The position numbers and the translations under genes were made by a program. The notes beneath the pieces are model-generated. The model was not told the DNA's origin. It saw only the letters and a list, made by a program, of their open reading frames with translations, and did not search any database. From Prevotella sp. UBA3675 (GTDB lineage: Bacteria; Bacteroidota; Bacteroidia; Bacteroidales; Bacteroidaceae), in NCBI GenBank assembly GCA_002372235.1, contig DFJI01000018.1:23620-87348 (forward strand): 63,729 nt of DNA. Reading direction: 5' to 3'. Of the stretch, positions 51,273 to 61,159 are shown piece after piece; positions within the stretch are counted from its first letter, which is position 1; every line of letters starts with the position of its first letter.

Positions 51273-52352
51273 CTATTTTGCAGCTTCTGCCTGGAGCAGC
51301 TCAATTACTTTGGCAAACAATGGCTCTTCTTCTTTTCCTATCTCAGCTTTCGCTGTATTATAGCCATTCGGAACTTCAAGATCAGGTTCTATTCCCTCGT
51401 CTGGCGTTGTTTCCATGTTAACATTGTAATAGCGGAAAGTGATAGGAACCAATTCATATTTATATTTTGAGTCTGAGAATGTATTCATGCCTACTCCCTT
51501 CCCCACGGTGCGTTCCCCCACAACAGTGACATTGATGAACGGACGCATGCATGTAATCATGACTTCGCTGGCCGAAGCGGTATGGTTGGAAACAAGAATG
51601 AAGACACGATTCAAGCTAAGTCCATAGAGTGGTGTGTCCAAATGATTATCCGGATCAGTGGGCCATAGGAAACTATAGCTGCTGAGACTGTCGCCTCTCT
51701 CAGCATAAAGCTCCTGCGAAACACGGTGGTTGTAGCGCAGTAATTGGAACACCCGTCCATAGACACTGTCAGGCACAACAGAGGTAGCCAAATACTGGCT
51801 TGTGGAGAGATAGCCACCTGGATTGTAACGCAGATCAAGCACCAATTCGTCAATGTGTTCTTCATGGAAATGCCGCATCACTGGCTCTAACTCCTGCTCC
51901 TTATCAAACCTGCTATAGCATAAATAGCCCACAGTGTGGCCTGCAATATGATAGACCGAGTCGAGCAACACGTTGCTTCCACTCCTGTCGAACGGATTGG
52001 CAGCTAACCCACCTGCCCAGGCATCGAACTGCGGCACTTTGGGCCACTCTGTATCAATAGTCGAGCGCGTGCCGCTTTGCCGCTGCTCGCAATATGAAAA
52101 ACGGTCTTTCTTGGAAAGCAGAGACTTAAAGAAATCGACCGGTGCCAACGTATAGTCACAGTCCAGCGAGTCGGGCAGGTCCTCATTCCAGTAATAATAG
52201 TGATGCATCGTTCCGTATATCCAGCGGCACTCTGCCACGTATGCCCCCTCCTCTACAGGAGCAGGCTGCTCCGGAACGAACGGGTCGTCGTCAGCGGAGC
52301 AGCCTGCAAAGAGAATAATCGTAAAGACTTTTATAAGATTTCTGTAAGCCAT
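51273..52352 (-). CDS. S41-family peptidase lipoprotein
   Basis: Envelope serine protease of the C-terminal processing/tail-specific kind. The signal ends in a lipobox-like IILFAGC, so it is probably a lipoprotein. An N-terminal helical part is followed by the S41 core: HIDELVLDLRYNPGGYLSTS, VSNHTASASEVMITC with the likely catalytic Ser, and GERTVGKGVGMN with the general-base Lys. A PDZ domain seems absent or reduced. Its 359 residues are shorter than CtpA. The ATG overlaps the stop of the preceding lipoprotein gene by 1 nt, so the two are coupled. Confidence 0.85.
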   Translation of the reverse strand: MAYRNLIKVFTIILFAGCSADDDPFVPEQPAPVEEGAYVAECRWIYGTMHHYYYWNEDLPDSLDCDYTLAPVDFFKSLLSKKDRFSYCEQRQSGTRSTIDTEWPKVPQFDAWAGGLAANPFDRSGSNVLLDSVYHIAGHTVGYLCYSRFDKEQELEPVMRHFHEEHIDELVLDLRYNPGGYLSTSQYLATSVVPDSVYGRVFQLLRYNHRVSQELYAERGDSLSSYSFLWPTDPDNHLDTPLYGLSLNRVFILVSNHTASASEVMITCMRPFINVTVVGERTVGKGVGMNTFSDSKYKYELVPITFRYYNVNMETTPDEGIEPDLEVPNGYNTAKAEIGKEEEPLFAKVIELLQAEAAK

Positions 52353-53425
52353 TACTGTTCAAGTGTTTCAATCAGATCGACGATATTGGCCGAAGAAGCC
52401 GAATGAGTGTCAATGTCAGCATCCTGCTTGTTTAACAACACATTGCCAGCATTGTACTGCTCTACAAAGCCACCTGCCTGGCGAGAAGAAGAGGTAGTGT
52501 TAACATTGTTATACGTAGTGAATGTAATCTTGTTACTATTCTCACTGTCATACATGTCAAGCACAAACATATGCTCTTCACCAGCTTTCAACGTATAGAT
52601 CCGGTCACTCGTCTTATACCATTTGTCAGATCCACTCACTCTCTGCTTGTAAGAATAGTGGAAACTTATGTTGCTGACTGGCAAAAGGAAGATATAGTCA
52701 TAAATACCATTATAATCCGGGTAATCGGCCGGCTCTAACGTTGAAAGTCTCCAGTCGAAAGAGTTGTTATTATTCTTTACTGCCACGAGGTAGTCACCAT
52801 CAGAATTGAAAGAAAGATAGTCAGAATTTCTGTTTACATCCAATTCATAATAGGTAACACTGCTATATTGATGAATGTTACGTATCAAACTAACTATCAA
52901 TGCACCGGCAGCCTTGGGGGTCATGGTGTAAGTGGCATTCTGTGTGGTCACATTATACTGGCCGTTGGCAATGCCCAAAATGCCACGCTGATGTGAGATA
53001 TAATCGGTCTCCGACACTTTAAGGCTCGAAATATTTTCTTCACCGGAAATTTTCCAGTACTCCAAAGTTATGTTCTGAGCTGTTCCCTTTATGACATCGG
53101 TTACAGTAATGAGCGTATATTTACCTATAGGCAGGTGTAAGTCAACACTGGCTTTGCTTCCATAGTTGTTGATATAGCTCACTGCTGAGCCTTTCAGCAC
53201 CCCTTCGGCGTTATAGGCAAACACATGCACACGAAGCATATAGCCTTTAGGACAGGCATCCAAGTCACCGGCATTCATGGGAACAAACGGTGCCACTACC
53301 TCTGAGGGATCCACCTTCACATTCAGCGCGTAGCCCACTTCGATTTCTTTATTTGAACAGGATGCAAAGAAGGCTACCACTGCCATCACTGCTAAGAATA
53401 GTATTTTTTTCATAATCTTTTTCAT
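52352..53425 (-). CDS. Lipoprotein of unknown function, fimbrillin-accessory-like in layout
   Basis: The signal peptide ends FFASCSNKE, a usable lipobox. The rest is beta-rich with many Tyr and Asn, and segments such as LPIGKYTLITVTD and KAAGALIVSLIR remind me of FimB/Mfa2-type fimbrillin proteins of Bacteroidales. The similarity is weak and I do not assign a function. The end (NIVDLIETLEQ) is helical. It is encoded between the small barrel (53458) and the S41 lipoprotein, with which it overlaps by 1 nt. Confidence 0.55.
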   Translation of the reverse strand: MKKIMKKILFLAVMAVVAFFASCSNKEIEVGYALNVKVDPSEVVAPFVPMNAGDLDACPKGYMLRVHVFAYNAEGVLKGSAVSYINNYGSKASVDLHLPIGKYTLITVTDVIKGTAQNITLEYWKISGEENISSLKVSETDYISHQRGILGIANGQYNVTTQNATYTMTPKAAGALIVSLIRNIHQYSSVTYYELDVNRNSDYLSFNSDGDYLVAVKNNNNSFDWRLSTLEPADYPDYNGIYDYIFLLPVSNISFHYSYKQRVSGSDKWYKTSDRIYTLKAGEEHMFVLDMYDSENSNKITFTTYNNVNTTSSSRQAGGFVEQYNAGNVLLNKQDADIDTHSASSANIVDLIETLEQ

Positions 53426-53457
53426 TTAGGTTGCTTGATAATCTCTCTGTTGAAAAA

Positions 53458-54120
53458 CTAAAATTTAGCTATGTTGAACAGCCAGCCTACGTTCAGACTG
53501 ATGACACTCATCTTGCAGGGGAAGTCCTCAGCCATCTTGCTCAGTCCTATATTGTAACGAGCGCTTGCGTAGAATCCCGCTTTGCTCTCGAAGCTCACGC
53601 CAAGGGTGATCTTCACGTCTTTAGCCTTTAGGTTTCCAGTGGGAATGTTTACCAGGTTGGCCTTGTCGCTGATCATATCGGGCGAAGCCGACAATGGGAA
53701 GCAGATGGTAGGACCGGCCTCAATACTGAGATTCGGAATGACGAAATATTTCAAAAGCACTGGTACCTGCAAATACTTCAGCGAAATATTCTTGTCACTG
53801 GTTTTCACCGCGTTTGCAGCATAGAATGCCTCCAGCTGAACACCCAGCGGACCTGTACCAGCATCGGCACCACGCTTGCGGCCAAAGTGAAGCTGTGCTG
53901 CCAAACCGACCTCAAACCCGACACCCATACCCTGTCCCAAGTCGGCATCCTGGAACTTGCTCATGTGGGAAAAGTTTACTCCAACCTTTGGACCGAGCTT
54001 AAACACTGAACTGCGACGATCTTGCACTCCGTTGGAATCTTCATCATCGTCATAGGCGAATGCTGAAGAACTGAAAGCACACGAGAGTGCCAAAAGCATA
54101 AATAAAAATTTCTTCTTCAT
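53458..54120 (-). CDS. Small outer-membrane beta-barrel, PorT-like
   Basis: Predicted outer-membrane protein of 220 residues. I chose ATG 54118-54120 because it opens a clean signal peptide (MKKKFLFMLLALSCAFSSSAFA). The longer frame to 54264 would overlap the WG-repeat gene and adds a charged leader. The mature part has alternating strands, LGPKVGVNFSHMSKF and FYASARYNIGLSKM, as in the outer-membrane beta-barrel (OMP_b-brl_2) group. The final residues (ISLNVGWLFNIAKF) end in Phe. Function is unknown. It lies 32 nt upstream of the lipoprotein gene. Confidence 0.7.
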   Translation of the reverse strand: MKKKFLFMLLALSCAFSSSAFAYDDDEDSNGVQDRRSSVFKLGPKVGVNFSHMSKFQDADLGQGMGVGFEVGLAAQLHFGRKRGADAGTGPLGVQLEAFYAANAVKTSDKNISLKYLQVPVLLKYFVIPNLSIEAGPTICFPLSASPDMISDKANLVNIPTGNLKAKDVKITLGVSFESKAGFYASARYNIGLSKMAEDFPCKMSVISLNVGWLFNIAKF

Positions 54121-54196
54121 ACACAAAAAGTTGATTAAGTTAATGTTAATAATAAAAAGAATATTTTTAATTAAAAAATCAGTGAGAAACAGCACA

Positions 54197-55780
54197 TCAA
54201 TAGAACGCTTTGAGGTCAATATGGCTTTCGCTCTTCGTACCATTGTCAAGTATGGCTTCAACAAGTGCTGCCAGTCGTTCTTTCTTCACCTTAAACGAAA
54301 TGGTGGCCTGACTGCTGCTGCCGGCTTTCACGTTGACCCGCTGCCGGCCCACGTCTTGATTGTTCACACGCAGCGTGACCGTAACCATTCCATTGGCATC
54401 GCCGGTATTGGTGATGGTCACTGAAATAGGGAAGTTATCGTTCTGATCGGCTTTCTTACGAGGATTCTTAGGAGGCGCTACTTTGAACCTGGGCTTGCCC
54501 GCAGGCTTGCGTTGAGCCACCAAGTTGTCATGATGCTCAATGCTCTCCTTCGTGTGTTCAAAAGCCAGGTCGGCACGATTGCTCCACAGTAACAGTCCAT
54601 CGCTGGTACCAACATACAGGTCGTAATGACCTGCTGATTGACCTGCCGCTATTTCAGGAAAGAACTCGAACGAGCGACTTGTACCCGAAGCACTATGTGC
54701 CACCACATTCTTCTGCTCAACACCTTTCTCATCGAACACCCGGAGCACGATATTGGCATCCTTCAGCCCTTCAGGAACAGAGAGAGCATAGCTTGCTTTC
54801 TCGGCCTTGCCGTTGCTGCCCACCTTTAGGAGGTTCTTTTCCATATTGCCGCTGAACGAGCCGTTCTCTATCAGTCGCAGCACGCCAGTCTTATTGCCAA
54901 GCACCACATTGGCATATCCTCCCCTGAAGGGTTCTGCCTTCTGAAACTGTGCCGGAATGACGATCTTGCCACCAGTAGTCATATAGCCGTATTTCCCGCC
55001 TTCCTCATAAACGGTATAGCCAGGATCGTCGCTCAGCTCCACCGTCTGCTCTTGCCGTATGGGGGTGTTCCGTTCGGCAAGGGCATATTCAGCCGACTTT
55101 CGCGCAGCCTGATAGGCATCCTCAACTGAGTAGTGGTAGCGCCCCAGTGTCCGTCCGTTACGATTAATGACATAACCCTTGCGATTGATGGTGAACACCA
55201 CTGCCTGACCGTTGACGAACGACGAACCGAAAATCACTTCACCATAGCCAGGCTCCACACTGATCTCATTCATCGATTCATTGATGTAATAGACGTTTTC
55301 CTTCCCATTGTCCGACTGGTAAGTGACCGAGGCCAGTCCCTCGAAGAAGGGGTGTACTGTCTTATACTGGCAGGGAATGACCAGGTTGCCGTCTGTGGAA
55401 AGGAATCCCTGCTGGCGCATGGCATTGCTGACACACATCTTCCCTTCAGAGAAATATGAATACTTGTTGGCATACAGTTCCTCGGCCACCTCGGTCACAT
55501 CGTAGTCGCCCTCGCGAATAATGGCCTTAATCTGTCCGCGACGACCCACATTCTGCAATGCCAACGCATAGCCTCCATGAAAAGGCGTGATGCTGTCATA
55601 CTGCGCACTGAGCACCTGCTGGCCCTGTGAGTTGAGCAGTCCCACCTTGTCACCTGAGCGGAAGAGGGTCTGCTTATCAGCAAATCCTTCTGGACGCACC
55701 GACCACATCACCGTCTGTGCAGTTGCATCCAAGCATAGTACAAAGACTGCAAATAGTAGTAGGAATTGGTTCTTTTTCAT
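54197..55780 (-). CDS. Secreted WG-repeat protein
   Basis: The signal peptide (MKKNQFLLLFAVFVLCLDATAQ) precedes several WG-type repeats of about 40-50 residues with the pattern KVGLLNSQGQQVLSAQYDSI, FLSTDGNLVIPCQYKTV and YGYMTTGGKIVIPAQFQKA. A C-terminal domain (about 430-520) has a CARDB/Ig-like pattern (NFPISVTITNTGDANGMVTV). WG repeats probably bind proteins or cell-wall material; the partner is unknown. The gene follows the second kinase by 13 nt and is the last in the phosphosignalling operon, so it may be its extracytoplasmic sensor or effector. Confidence 0.75.
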   Translation of the reverse strand: MKKNQFLLLFAVFVLCLDATAQTVMWSVRPEGFADKQTLFRSGDKVGLLNSQGQQVLSAQYDSITPFHGGYALALQNVGRRGQIKAIIREGDYDVTEVAEELYANKYSYFSEGKMCVSNAMRQQGFLSTDGNLVIPCQYKTVHPFFEGLASVTYQSDNGKENVYYINESMNEISVEPGYGEVIFGSSFVNGQAVVFTINRKGYVINRNGRTLGRYHYSVEDAYQAARKSAEYALAERNTPIRQEQTVELSDDPGYTVYEEGGKYGYMTTGGKIVIPAQFQKAEPFRGGYANVVLGNKTGVLRLIENGSFSGNMEKNLLKVGSNGKAEKASYALSVPEGLKDANIVLRVFDEKGVEQKNVVAHSASGTSRSFEFFPEIAAGQSAGHYDLYVGTSDGLLLWSNRADLAFEHTKESIEHHDNLVAQRKPAGKPRFKVAPPKNPRKKADQNDNFPISVTITNTGDANGMVTVTLRVNNQDVGRQRVNVKAGSSSQATISFKVKKERLAALVEAILDNGTKSESHIDLKAFY

Positions 55781-55793
55781 ATTCTATCTAAAT

Positions 55794-57392
55794 TTATTCA
55801 GTCGTATTATCATCGGCATATCGGGAGATTTGCTCCTGGATGAGGTCCACATAGTGTGTGTCATTCTTTTCCTGTGCCTGCCTTAGTGCCTTCTTCAAGT
55901 ATTTGTCGGCTTCAGGAATGTTTCTTTCTACTGCCTCAGTGCGTGCATCGCCACCAAGATAGTCGCACCCCAACTCGTAGAGGGCATGATAGTCAGTTGA
56001 ATCGGCCTGCAAAGTGGCGAACAGTAACTGGTGAGCCCGGTTATAATCCACGGCAATGGAGAGGTTCTGCTGCATCAAAAGAATAGAGTCGGGAATATAA
56101 TCGTGGGAGGCCTTGCTCTTGAAGCAGAGACGACTCATCAGATAGGCAGCCGAAGCATATCGGGCTCGCTCTTCACCCGACAGGGCGGAAGGGTCTTGCT
56201 TCAGAATTTCTTCAAGCTTCGACAATCCTTCCTGAGCTCCCTCAGACGTCTGCAACAGGTCAGTGATTTGCTGGTATTCGTCTTTTGGCTTTTCCTGGGC
56301 CAAGACCGTAACCGGTGCGAGGGTGGGGTCGTCTGCCGGAGACTTTGGCCACTGCATGATGGCTATGACCACGCCAATCACGGCTACAGCTGCCAAGCCT
56401 CCCATCATGATTTTTTTCACGACATCTGCCGACAATGACATAGCCGATGCCCCGTCGTCCTTCATCGTCTCAAGAGCCACTCGCATCTGGGCCGAAGTCT
56501 GATAACGCAATTCCTGCTTCTTCTCACAAGCTTTCTGCACAATCTTACGCAAAGCCTTGTTTTTAATGACATTCAGCGGCAAACGTGACTTGAGTTGCTT
56601 CTCCAGAATCTCATGACGAGGACCCTCAAAAGGTGTATGACCCACAATGAGCTGAAAGAGCAGTATGCCCACAGCATAGATGTCGGTTGTCTGGTTTTGG
56701 TGCTGAACGTCGCCCAAGGCCAGCTCAGGCGCGGCATACTCTGGCTTGCCCATGAACTTGCCAGCCACGGTCAGCTGCTTGTCACTGGTGGTCAGCGACG
56801 TCATTTGCTTGGCAATGCCAAAGTCAATGAGCTTGATATGGCCGTCGGTCGTCACCATAATGTTCGAGGGATCAATGTCGCGGTGAATGTAGCCGGCATC
56901 GTGAAGGGCCATCAGTCCAGAAAGAATATTCATGACCACATGGCGTGCAAAGTGTTCAGGATCGTTGCGATAGTCTTGCAATAATTTTACTGCGTATGGC
57001 ACCTCATGCCCATCACGATCTTTGACGTTGCCTTCAAGCAGACTGTCAAGAGATACTCCGGAAAGCAATTCACTTACTACATGATAGTGCTTCACCGTAT
57101 CACCAATAGCATTGCGCTCATCGATTTCAAGAAATCCCAGCATTTCAACCAAGTTATCGTTTCTCAGCTGGATAGATGCCTCACGCCGGGCTCGTTCAAT
57201 GGCCTGTGGAGGCAGGTCGTTGAACATGAACTTAATAGCTACCGGCCTTGTGTTGCCATTACGCTCATCGACCCGAAAGCCTTTGAACACCTGACCCATG
57301 CCGCCCACTCCGATGGGCTGTTCTGACGAGTCAACTTGATAGTATATATGATTGCGACGCTCTTGTTCGCCTTGTAGTCTGATGAATGCCAT
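55794..57392 (-). CDS. Hanks-type Ser/Thr protein kinase, single-pass membrane protein
   Basis: Cytosolic kinase domain at residues about 15-310: glycine loop GVGGMGQVFKG, VAIKF (Lys54), HRDIDPSNIM with the catalytic Asp, LIDFGIAKQ and AAPELALG. A membrane helix follows near 328-347 (GGLAAVAVIGVVIAIMQW), then about 180 extracytoplasmic residues that look helical, perhaps TPR-like (HALYELGCDYLGGDARTEAV). All catalytic residues are present. The kinase half is close to that of the gene just upstream (57426), so the two arose by duplication, but the tails are unrelated. It lies 33 nt after that gene. Confidence 0.9.
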   Translation of the reverse strand: MAFIRLQGEQERRNHIYYQVDSSEQPIGVGGMGQVFKGFRVDERNGNTRPVAIKFMFNDLPPQAIERARREASIQLRNDNLVEMLGFLEIDERNAIGDTVKHYHVVSELLSGVSLDSLLEGNVKDRDGHEVPYAVKLLQDYRNDPEHFARHVVMNILSGLMALHDAGYIHRDIDPSNIMVTTDGHIKLIDFGIAKQMTSLTTSDKQLTVAGKFMGKPEYAAPELALGDVQHQNQTTDIYAVGILLFQLIVGHTPFEGPRHEILEKQLKSRLPLNVIKNKALRKIVQKACEKKQELRYQTSAQMRVALETMKDDGASAMSLSADVVKKIMMGGLAAVAVIGVVIAIMQWPKSPADDPTLAPVTVLAQEKPKDEYQQITDLLQTSEGAQEGLSKLEEILKQDPSALSGEERARYASAAYLMSRLCFKSKASHDYIPDSILLMQQNLSIAVDYNRAHQLLFATLQADSTDYHALYELGCDYLGGDARTEAVERNIPEADKYLKKALRQAQEKNDTHYVDLIQEQISRYADDNTTE

Positions 57393-57425
57393 AAATCCGT
57401 TTTGATGATTACAATTTCTTTTCCT

Positions 57426-59477
57426 TTAGATTCCCAAGAGTGAGCCGAGACCTTTCTTCTTCGATTGTGTCACCGTGAGCGTAGCCGACTTGGCTCCAGC
57501 TCTCACCACCACAGTACCTGTACGATTGTCGCCTGTATCATTTTTGTCAACCGCAACAAACACCTGATTACCCATTTTGCTGATATGAATCCATGATGCA
57601 TTCGACGATGCTGTCCAATCGTCCGTACTGCATGTCACTATCACGCTCTTAGCTTCCTTTGGCTTTGCCTTAAACGTCATTTCACTTACCGAAAGCGAGA
57701 GTGTTGCTTCCTGCACAGGGGGGGCAGGCTGGTCAGCACCTTTCGCATCAGGCTCTTCGGCTTTGCTGTTGGTTGCCTGTTTCGATTCGCTCTGTGCTTT
57801 GCGCAGTTCGGCTATAGTCTCGTTGCAAGCTGCTATCTCTTTATCACATTGCGCCTTTTCCTGTTCGGTGGCAAACATTAGCTTTGCTGCCTGAAACTTC
57901 TTGATGGCGGCCTGCTGCTTGGCTATAGTGCGCTTCTGCTGTAATGTCTTTCCCTCCTGGAAAAGACTATTGCTGTCTGACAAGGCATCAATGCTGTCTG
58001 ATGCCTCAACAGTCTCTCCGTCTTCCTCTGGTGTCTTTGGCGCATACTGGTTGAGAAACTGTTCTATGGCCGCCATGCGCTCCTGACAGGCCGATGCACG
58101 CTCCGCTTCGCCCAGTGCCTGTAAGCCAGAGGCCTGCTCGCGCAGAGCCTCCAAAGCCTGATTGAGAGCATTCACTATGTTCTTCATGCCCACAGCTACA
58201 TCTGGTATTGCAACCTGATAGGCGCTGTCTGCCGACGATGCTATCTGTTCTGCCTGCTGGTAAGCAAGAAATGCTTTCATAAGCCGTTGCTCACTATCAC
58301 TGCTGCCTTCGACCGACTGGGCTGATTCAAATAATTGTTTGGCCAGAGCCATCTGGTCGTCAACAAGCCTGTTCAGTGAGTCTCGTTCATAAGCAAGCCG
58401 CTGGGCTTGTGCCTGTTGCTCGGCATTATCGCTGCCCACGAAGAACGCGATGGCTCCGCCCACAACCAGTAATCCCAAAGCAATAGCGATGCCCATCATC
58501 GTCTTCCGGCCCGGCAATGTCAAGGTTGATGCTCCACTGTCTTCCTGCATCGTTTCGAGAGCCACGCGCATCTGTGCCGACGACTGGTAGCGCAGTTCCT
58601 GCTTCTTCTCACAGGCTTTCTGCACAATCTTGCGCAAGGCTTTGTTCTTGATGACAGCCAATGGCAGGTTCGACTTTAACTGCTTTTCTAAAATTTCATA
58701 ACGGGCTCCCTCGAAGGGTGTATGACCCACGATGAGCTGATACAACAATATACCCACGGCATAGATGTCGGTTGTCTGGTTCTGGTGCTGCACGTCGCCC
58801 AGTGCCAGCTCGGGTGCGGCATATTCAGGCTTGCCCATGAACTTGCCGGCCACGGTCAACTGCTTGTCGCTCGTGGTCAGTGTGTTCATCTGCTTGGCAA
58901 TGCCAAAGTCAATCAGCTTGATATGGCCATCGGCAGTAACCATGATGTTCGAGGGGTCTATGTCGCGATGAATGTAGCCGGCATCATGGAGAGCCATCAG
59001 TCCCGAGAGAATGTTCATCACAATGAAGCGGGCGAAATGCTCGGAATCGCTGCGATAGTCCTGCAACATTTTCACGGCAAACGGCACATCCTGCCCGTCG
59101 CGCCCGGTAGTCTTACCTTCAAGAATATCAGAAAGCGACACACCGTCAAGTAGTTCGCTCACCACATGGAAGTGACTGATTACATTACCGGAAGACTGCT
59201 GTTCCTGAGTTTCAATGAAGCCGAGCATCTCAATAAGATTGTCATTGCGCAACCGAATTGAAGATTCACGGCGGGCACGCCCAATGGCCTGCGGCGGCAG
59301 GTCGCTGAACATGAACTTGATGGCTACCGGACGGGTTGTGCCCGTAGTCTCATCGACACGCACGCCTTTGAACACCTGTCCCATGCCGCCCACTCCGATA
59401 GGCTGGGCCGAGGAATCTACTTGATAGTATATATGTTCACGTCGTTCTTGTTCTCCTTGTAATTTTACAAATGCCAT
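57426..59477 (-). CDS. Hanks-type Ser/Thr kinase with an extracytoplasmic coiled coil and BACON domain
   Basis: Kinase domain: glycine loop GVGGMGQVFKG (28-38), Lys54 in VAIKF, catalytic Asp172 in HRDIDPSNIM, Asp190 of DFG, and APE at 221. A membrane helix spans about 327-347. The outside part has a long helical, Gln/Ala/Glu-rich stretch (about 350-580) and a C-terminal BACON domain (about 595-676: SLSVSEMTFKAKPKEAKSVI, WIHISKMGNQVFV, VVVRAGAKSATLTVTQS). BACON domains in Bacteroidota are usually on secreted glycan- or mucin-associated proteins; joined to a kinase they could sense an outside ligand. The order is PP2C, this kinase, second kinase, with gaps of 74 and 33 nt. Confidence 0.9.
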   Translation of the reverse strand: MAFVKLQGEQERREHIYYQVDSSAQPIGVGGMGQVFKGVRVDETTGTTRPVAIKFMFSDLPPQAIGRARRESSIRLRNDNLIEMLGFIETQEQQSSGNVISHFHVVSELLDGVSLSDILEGKTTGRDGQDVPFAVKMLQDYRSDSEHFARFIVMNILSGLMALHDAGYIHRDIDPSNIMVTADGHIKLIDFGIAKQMNTLTTSDKQLTVAGKFMGKPEYAAPELALGDVQHQNQTTDIYAVGILLYQLIVGHTPFEGARYEILEKQLKSNLPLAVIKNKALRKIVQKACEKKQELRYQSSAQMRVALETMQEDSGASTLTLPGRKTMMGIAIALGLLVVGGAIAFFVGSDNAEQQAQAQRLAYERDSLNRLVDDQMALAKQLFESAQSVEGSSDSEQRLMKAFLAYQQAEQIASSADSAYQVAIPDVAVGMKNIVNALNQALEALREQASGLQALGEAERASACQERMAAIEQFLNQYAPKTPEEDGETVEASDSIDALSDSNSLFQEGKTLQQKRTIAKQQAAIKKFQAAKLMFATEQEKAQCDKEIAACNETIAELRKAQSESKQATNSKAEEPDAKGADQPAPPVQEATLSLSVSEMTFKAKPKEAKSVIVTCSTDDWTASSNASWIHISKMGNQVFVAVDKNDTGDNRTGTVVVRAGAKSATLTVTQSKKKGLGSLLGI

Positions 59478-59551
59478 TATTCTTATCTAACTATTCTGGT
59501 TCTACTTATTTAGATGTTTCGCCGATTAAGAATAGGAAAATCATATCTATC

Positions 59552-61123
59552 TTATCTTTTTAGTTCTTTCTGAATCTCCCGAGTTTTTTCAATGAGTTTA
59601 TCTAAATCCCTGACACCAACTTTGGTGCTGCCATAGAAGCCTTTGGCATCTGGACGATCGGCCTTCAGGCAGGCGGCGTCATTAGACATGAGAAGGCGAC
59701 GCATGCCGTCAATCTTTCCGCTATAGCGGCGTGAGGTTTTCTGATCCAGCTGAATCATGAGATTCTCAACAATGTCCTTTCCACGGGCTTTAGTCGCAGT
59801 CACGTCTTTCATATTCTTGCTCTTCACATCACGCATGTTCTGTAGTTCTTGCAGCATAGCCTTAGTACACTCGTAAGCCGTCAGACGGCCATAGTCAATA
59901 CTCTTTGCCGGATGCGTCTTACCAGCAGCGCCCTTCTTTCCGGCAGAAAGTGAGGTCTTGTCGGCCACAGCTTGTTCCTCTGATTGGCCTTTACTACCAG
60001 CCTTAGCTGTTTGCAACTGCTGCTGAAGTTCGGCGATGCGCTCTTCCAGTTCCACAATGAGATTGCTGAGCGAATCGTTCTTGGCCATGAGCCAGTCGAG
60101 TTCATACGAATAGTTGCCGGCACGCTCACGGGTCAACTGCTCATAGCGCAGTTTGTAGCCCTCTAAATCGCTATTAGCTCGACTCAGCTGGCTGACCTCA
60201 AGTTGTAACTGGTCCAACTGTGCCCGAACGTCTGTTGAAACGGCATTGGTATCTGACCGCCCAAACACATTGAAAAGCAAGCTGACAACAAGCAAGCCTG
60301 CCAGTAGGACAATAATAATTTTAGCAGTATTAGTCATGCGCTGTTGTTGAATTGAGTTCATATTTATCTCGAGCACGGCAATCGTGTGATTATCGAAATG
60401 GTCACTGCCGGCACGTCCCAGACGGTCAACCTCCATTGAGAGACCATCAGCCAAGTCGCCCACACCAATAGGGGCTGTAAGCCGTTGCAAGAGCTGTTCA
60501 TGGGGCATCACTCCCCACACGCCGTCGGTGCAGAGAATAAAGCGGTCGCCCTGACGGAAGCACACTTCATCGATTTGAGCCACATGATTGCTCGTATTCC
60601 CTAACGCACGGGTGATGACATTCGATTGCGGCGACATGCGTGCCTGCTCTTCGGTCATGGCTTTGTTGCGCACCAACTCGCCCACCAGTGAGTGGTCATC
60701 GGTACGGAAGACCGCTTTGCCCCGGCTAATCTGATAGCAGCGACTGTCACCCAGATGGGCAATGTGGGCCGACTGTTCGCTAATGAGCACAGCAACGAGT
60801 GTCGATCCCATGCCGCGCAGTTCGGCATGAGCCTCCATCATGTTGTCAAGAGCCTGTTCAGCCTGCGCTACAGCCCGCTTCAGTGCCTCTGTTGGCGACG
60901 ATTGCGAACTGCAGGCCGCAAGACTCTTGATTACCTCGGCTACCACCGTCTGAGAGGCCTGCTTGCCGCCAGGACCGCCACCCATACCGTCGCACACCGC
61001 CAGCAGAAAGCCGACAGGCGTATCGGCATAGCCCCACGAATCCTGATTGTCAGGCCGACCGCCAATCATGCTATTGGCCACGCCTGCCACCTTCAACCGC
61101 TGCGATGAGAATTGTATAGCCAT
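59552..61123 (-). CDS. PP2C-type protein phosphatase, single-pass membrane protein
   Basis: Metal-dependent Ser/Thr phosphatase, expected to reverse the action of the two kinases. Metal-site motifs are RPDNQDSWG (about 23-31), VCDGMGGGPGGKQAS (Asp45, Gly46), HLGDSRCY, LCTDGVWGVM (Asp200) and DHFDNHTIAV (Asp244, Asn245). A membrane helix at 267-286 is followed by a coiled coil (about 300-370) and a C-terminal helical region of about 150 residues outside. Most bacterial PP2C enzymes of this kind end at about 250 residues; the long external tail is unusual. It lies between a periplasmic-protein gene and the BACON kinase. Confidence 0.9.
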   Translation of the reverse strand: MAIQFSSQRLKVAGVANSMIGGRPDNQDSWGYADTPVGFLLAVCDGMGGGPGGKQASQTVVAEVIKSLAACSSQSSPTEALKRAVAQAEQALDNMMEAHAELRGMGSTLVAVLISEQSAHIAHLGDSRCYQISRGKAVFRTDDHSLVGELVRNKAMTEEQARMSPQSNVITRALGNTSNHVAQIDEVCFRQGDRFILCTDGVWGVMPHEQLLQRLTAPIGVGDLADGLSMEVDRLGRAGSDHFDNHTIAVLEINMNSIQQQRMTNTAKIIIVLLAGLLVVSLLFNVFGRSDTNAVSTDVRAQLDQLQLEVSQLSRANSDLEGYKLRYEQLTRERAGNYSYELDWLMAKNDSLSNLIVELEERIAELQQQLQTAKAGSKGQSEEQAVADKTSLSAGKKGAAGKTHPAKSIDYGRLTAYECTKAMLQELQNMRDVKSKNMKDVTATKARGKDIVENLMIQLDQKTSRRYSGKIDGMRRLLMSNDAACLKADRPDAKGFYGSTKVGVRDLDKLIEKTREIQKELKR

Positions 61124-61159
61124 GTCGTGTGCGTGCTTAGTTGTCGTTTGTCGTATCGG

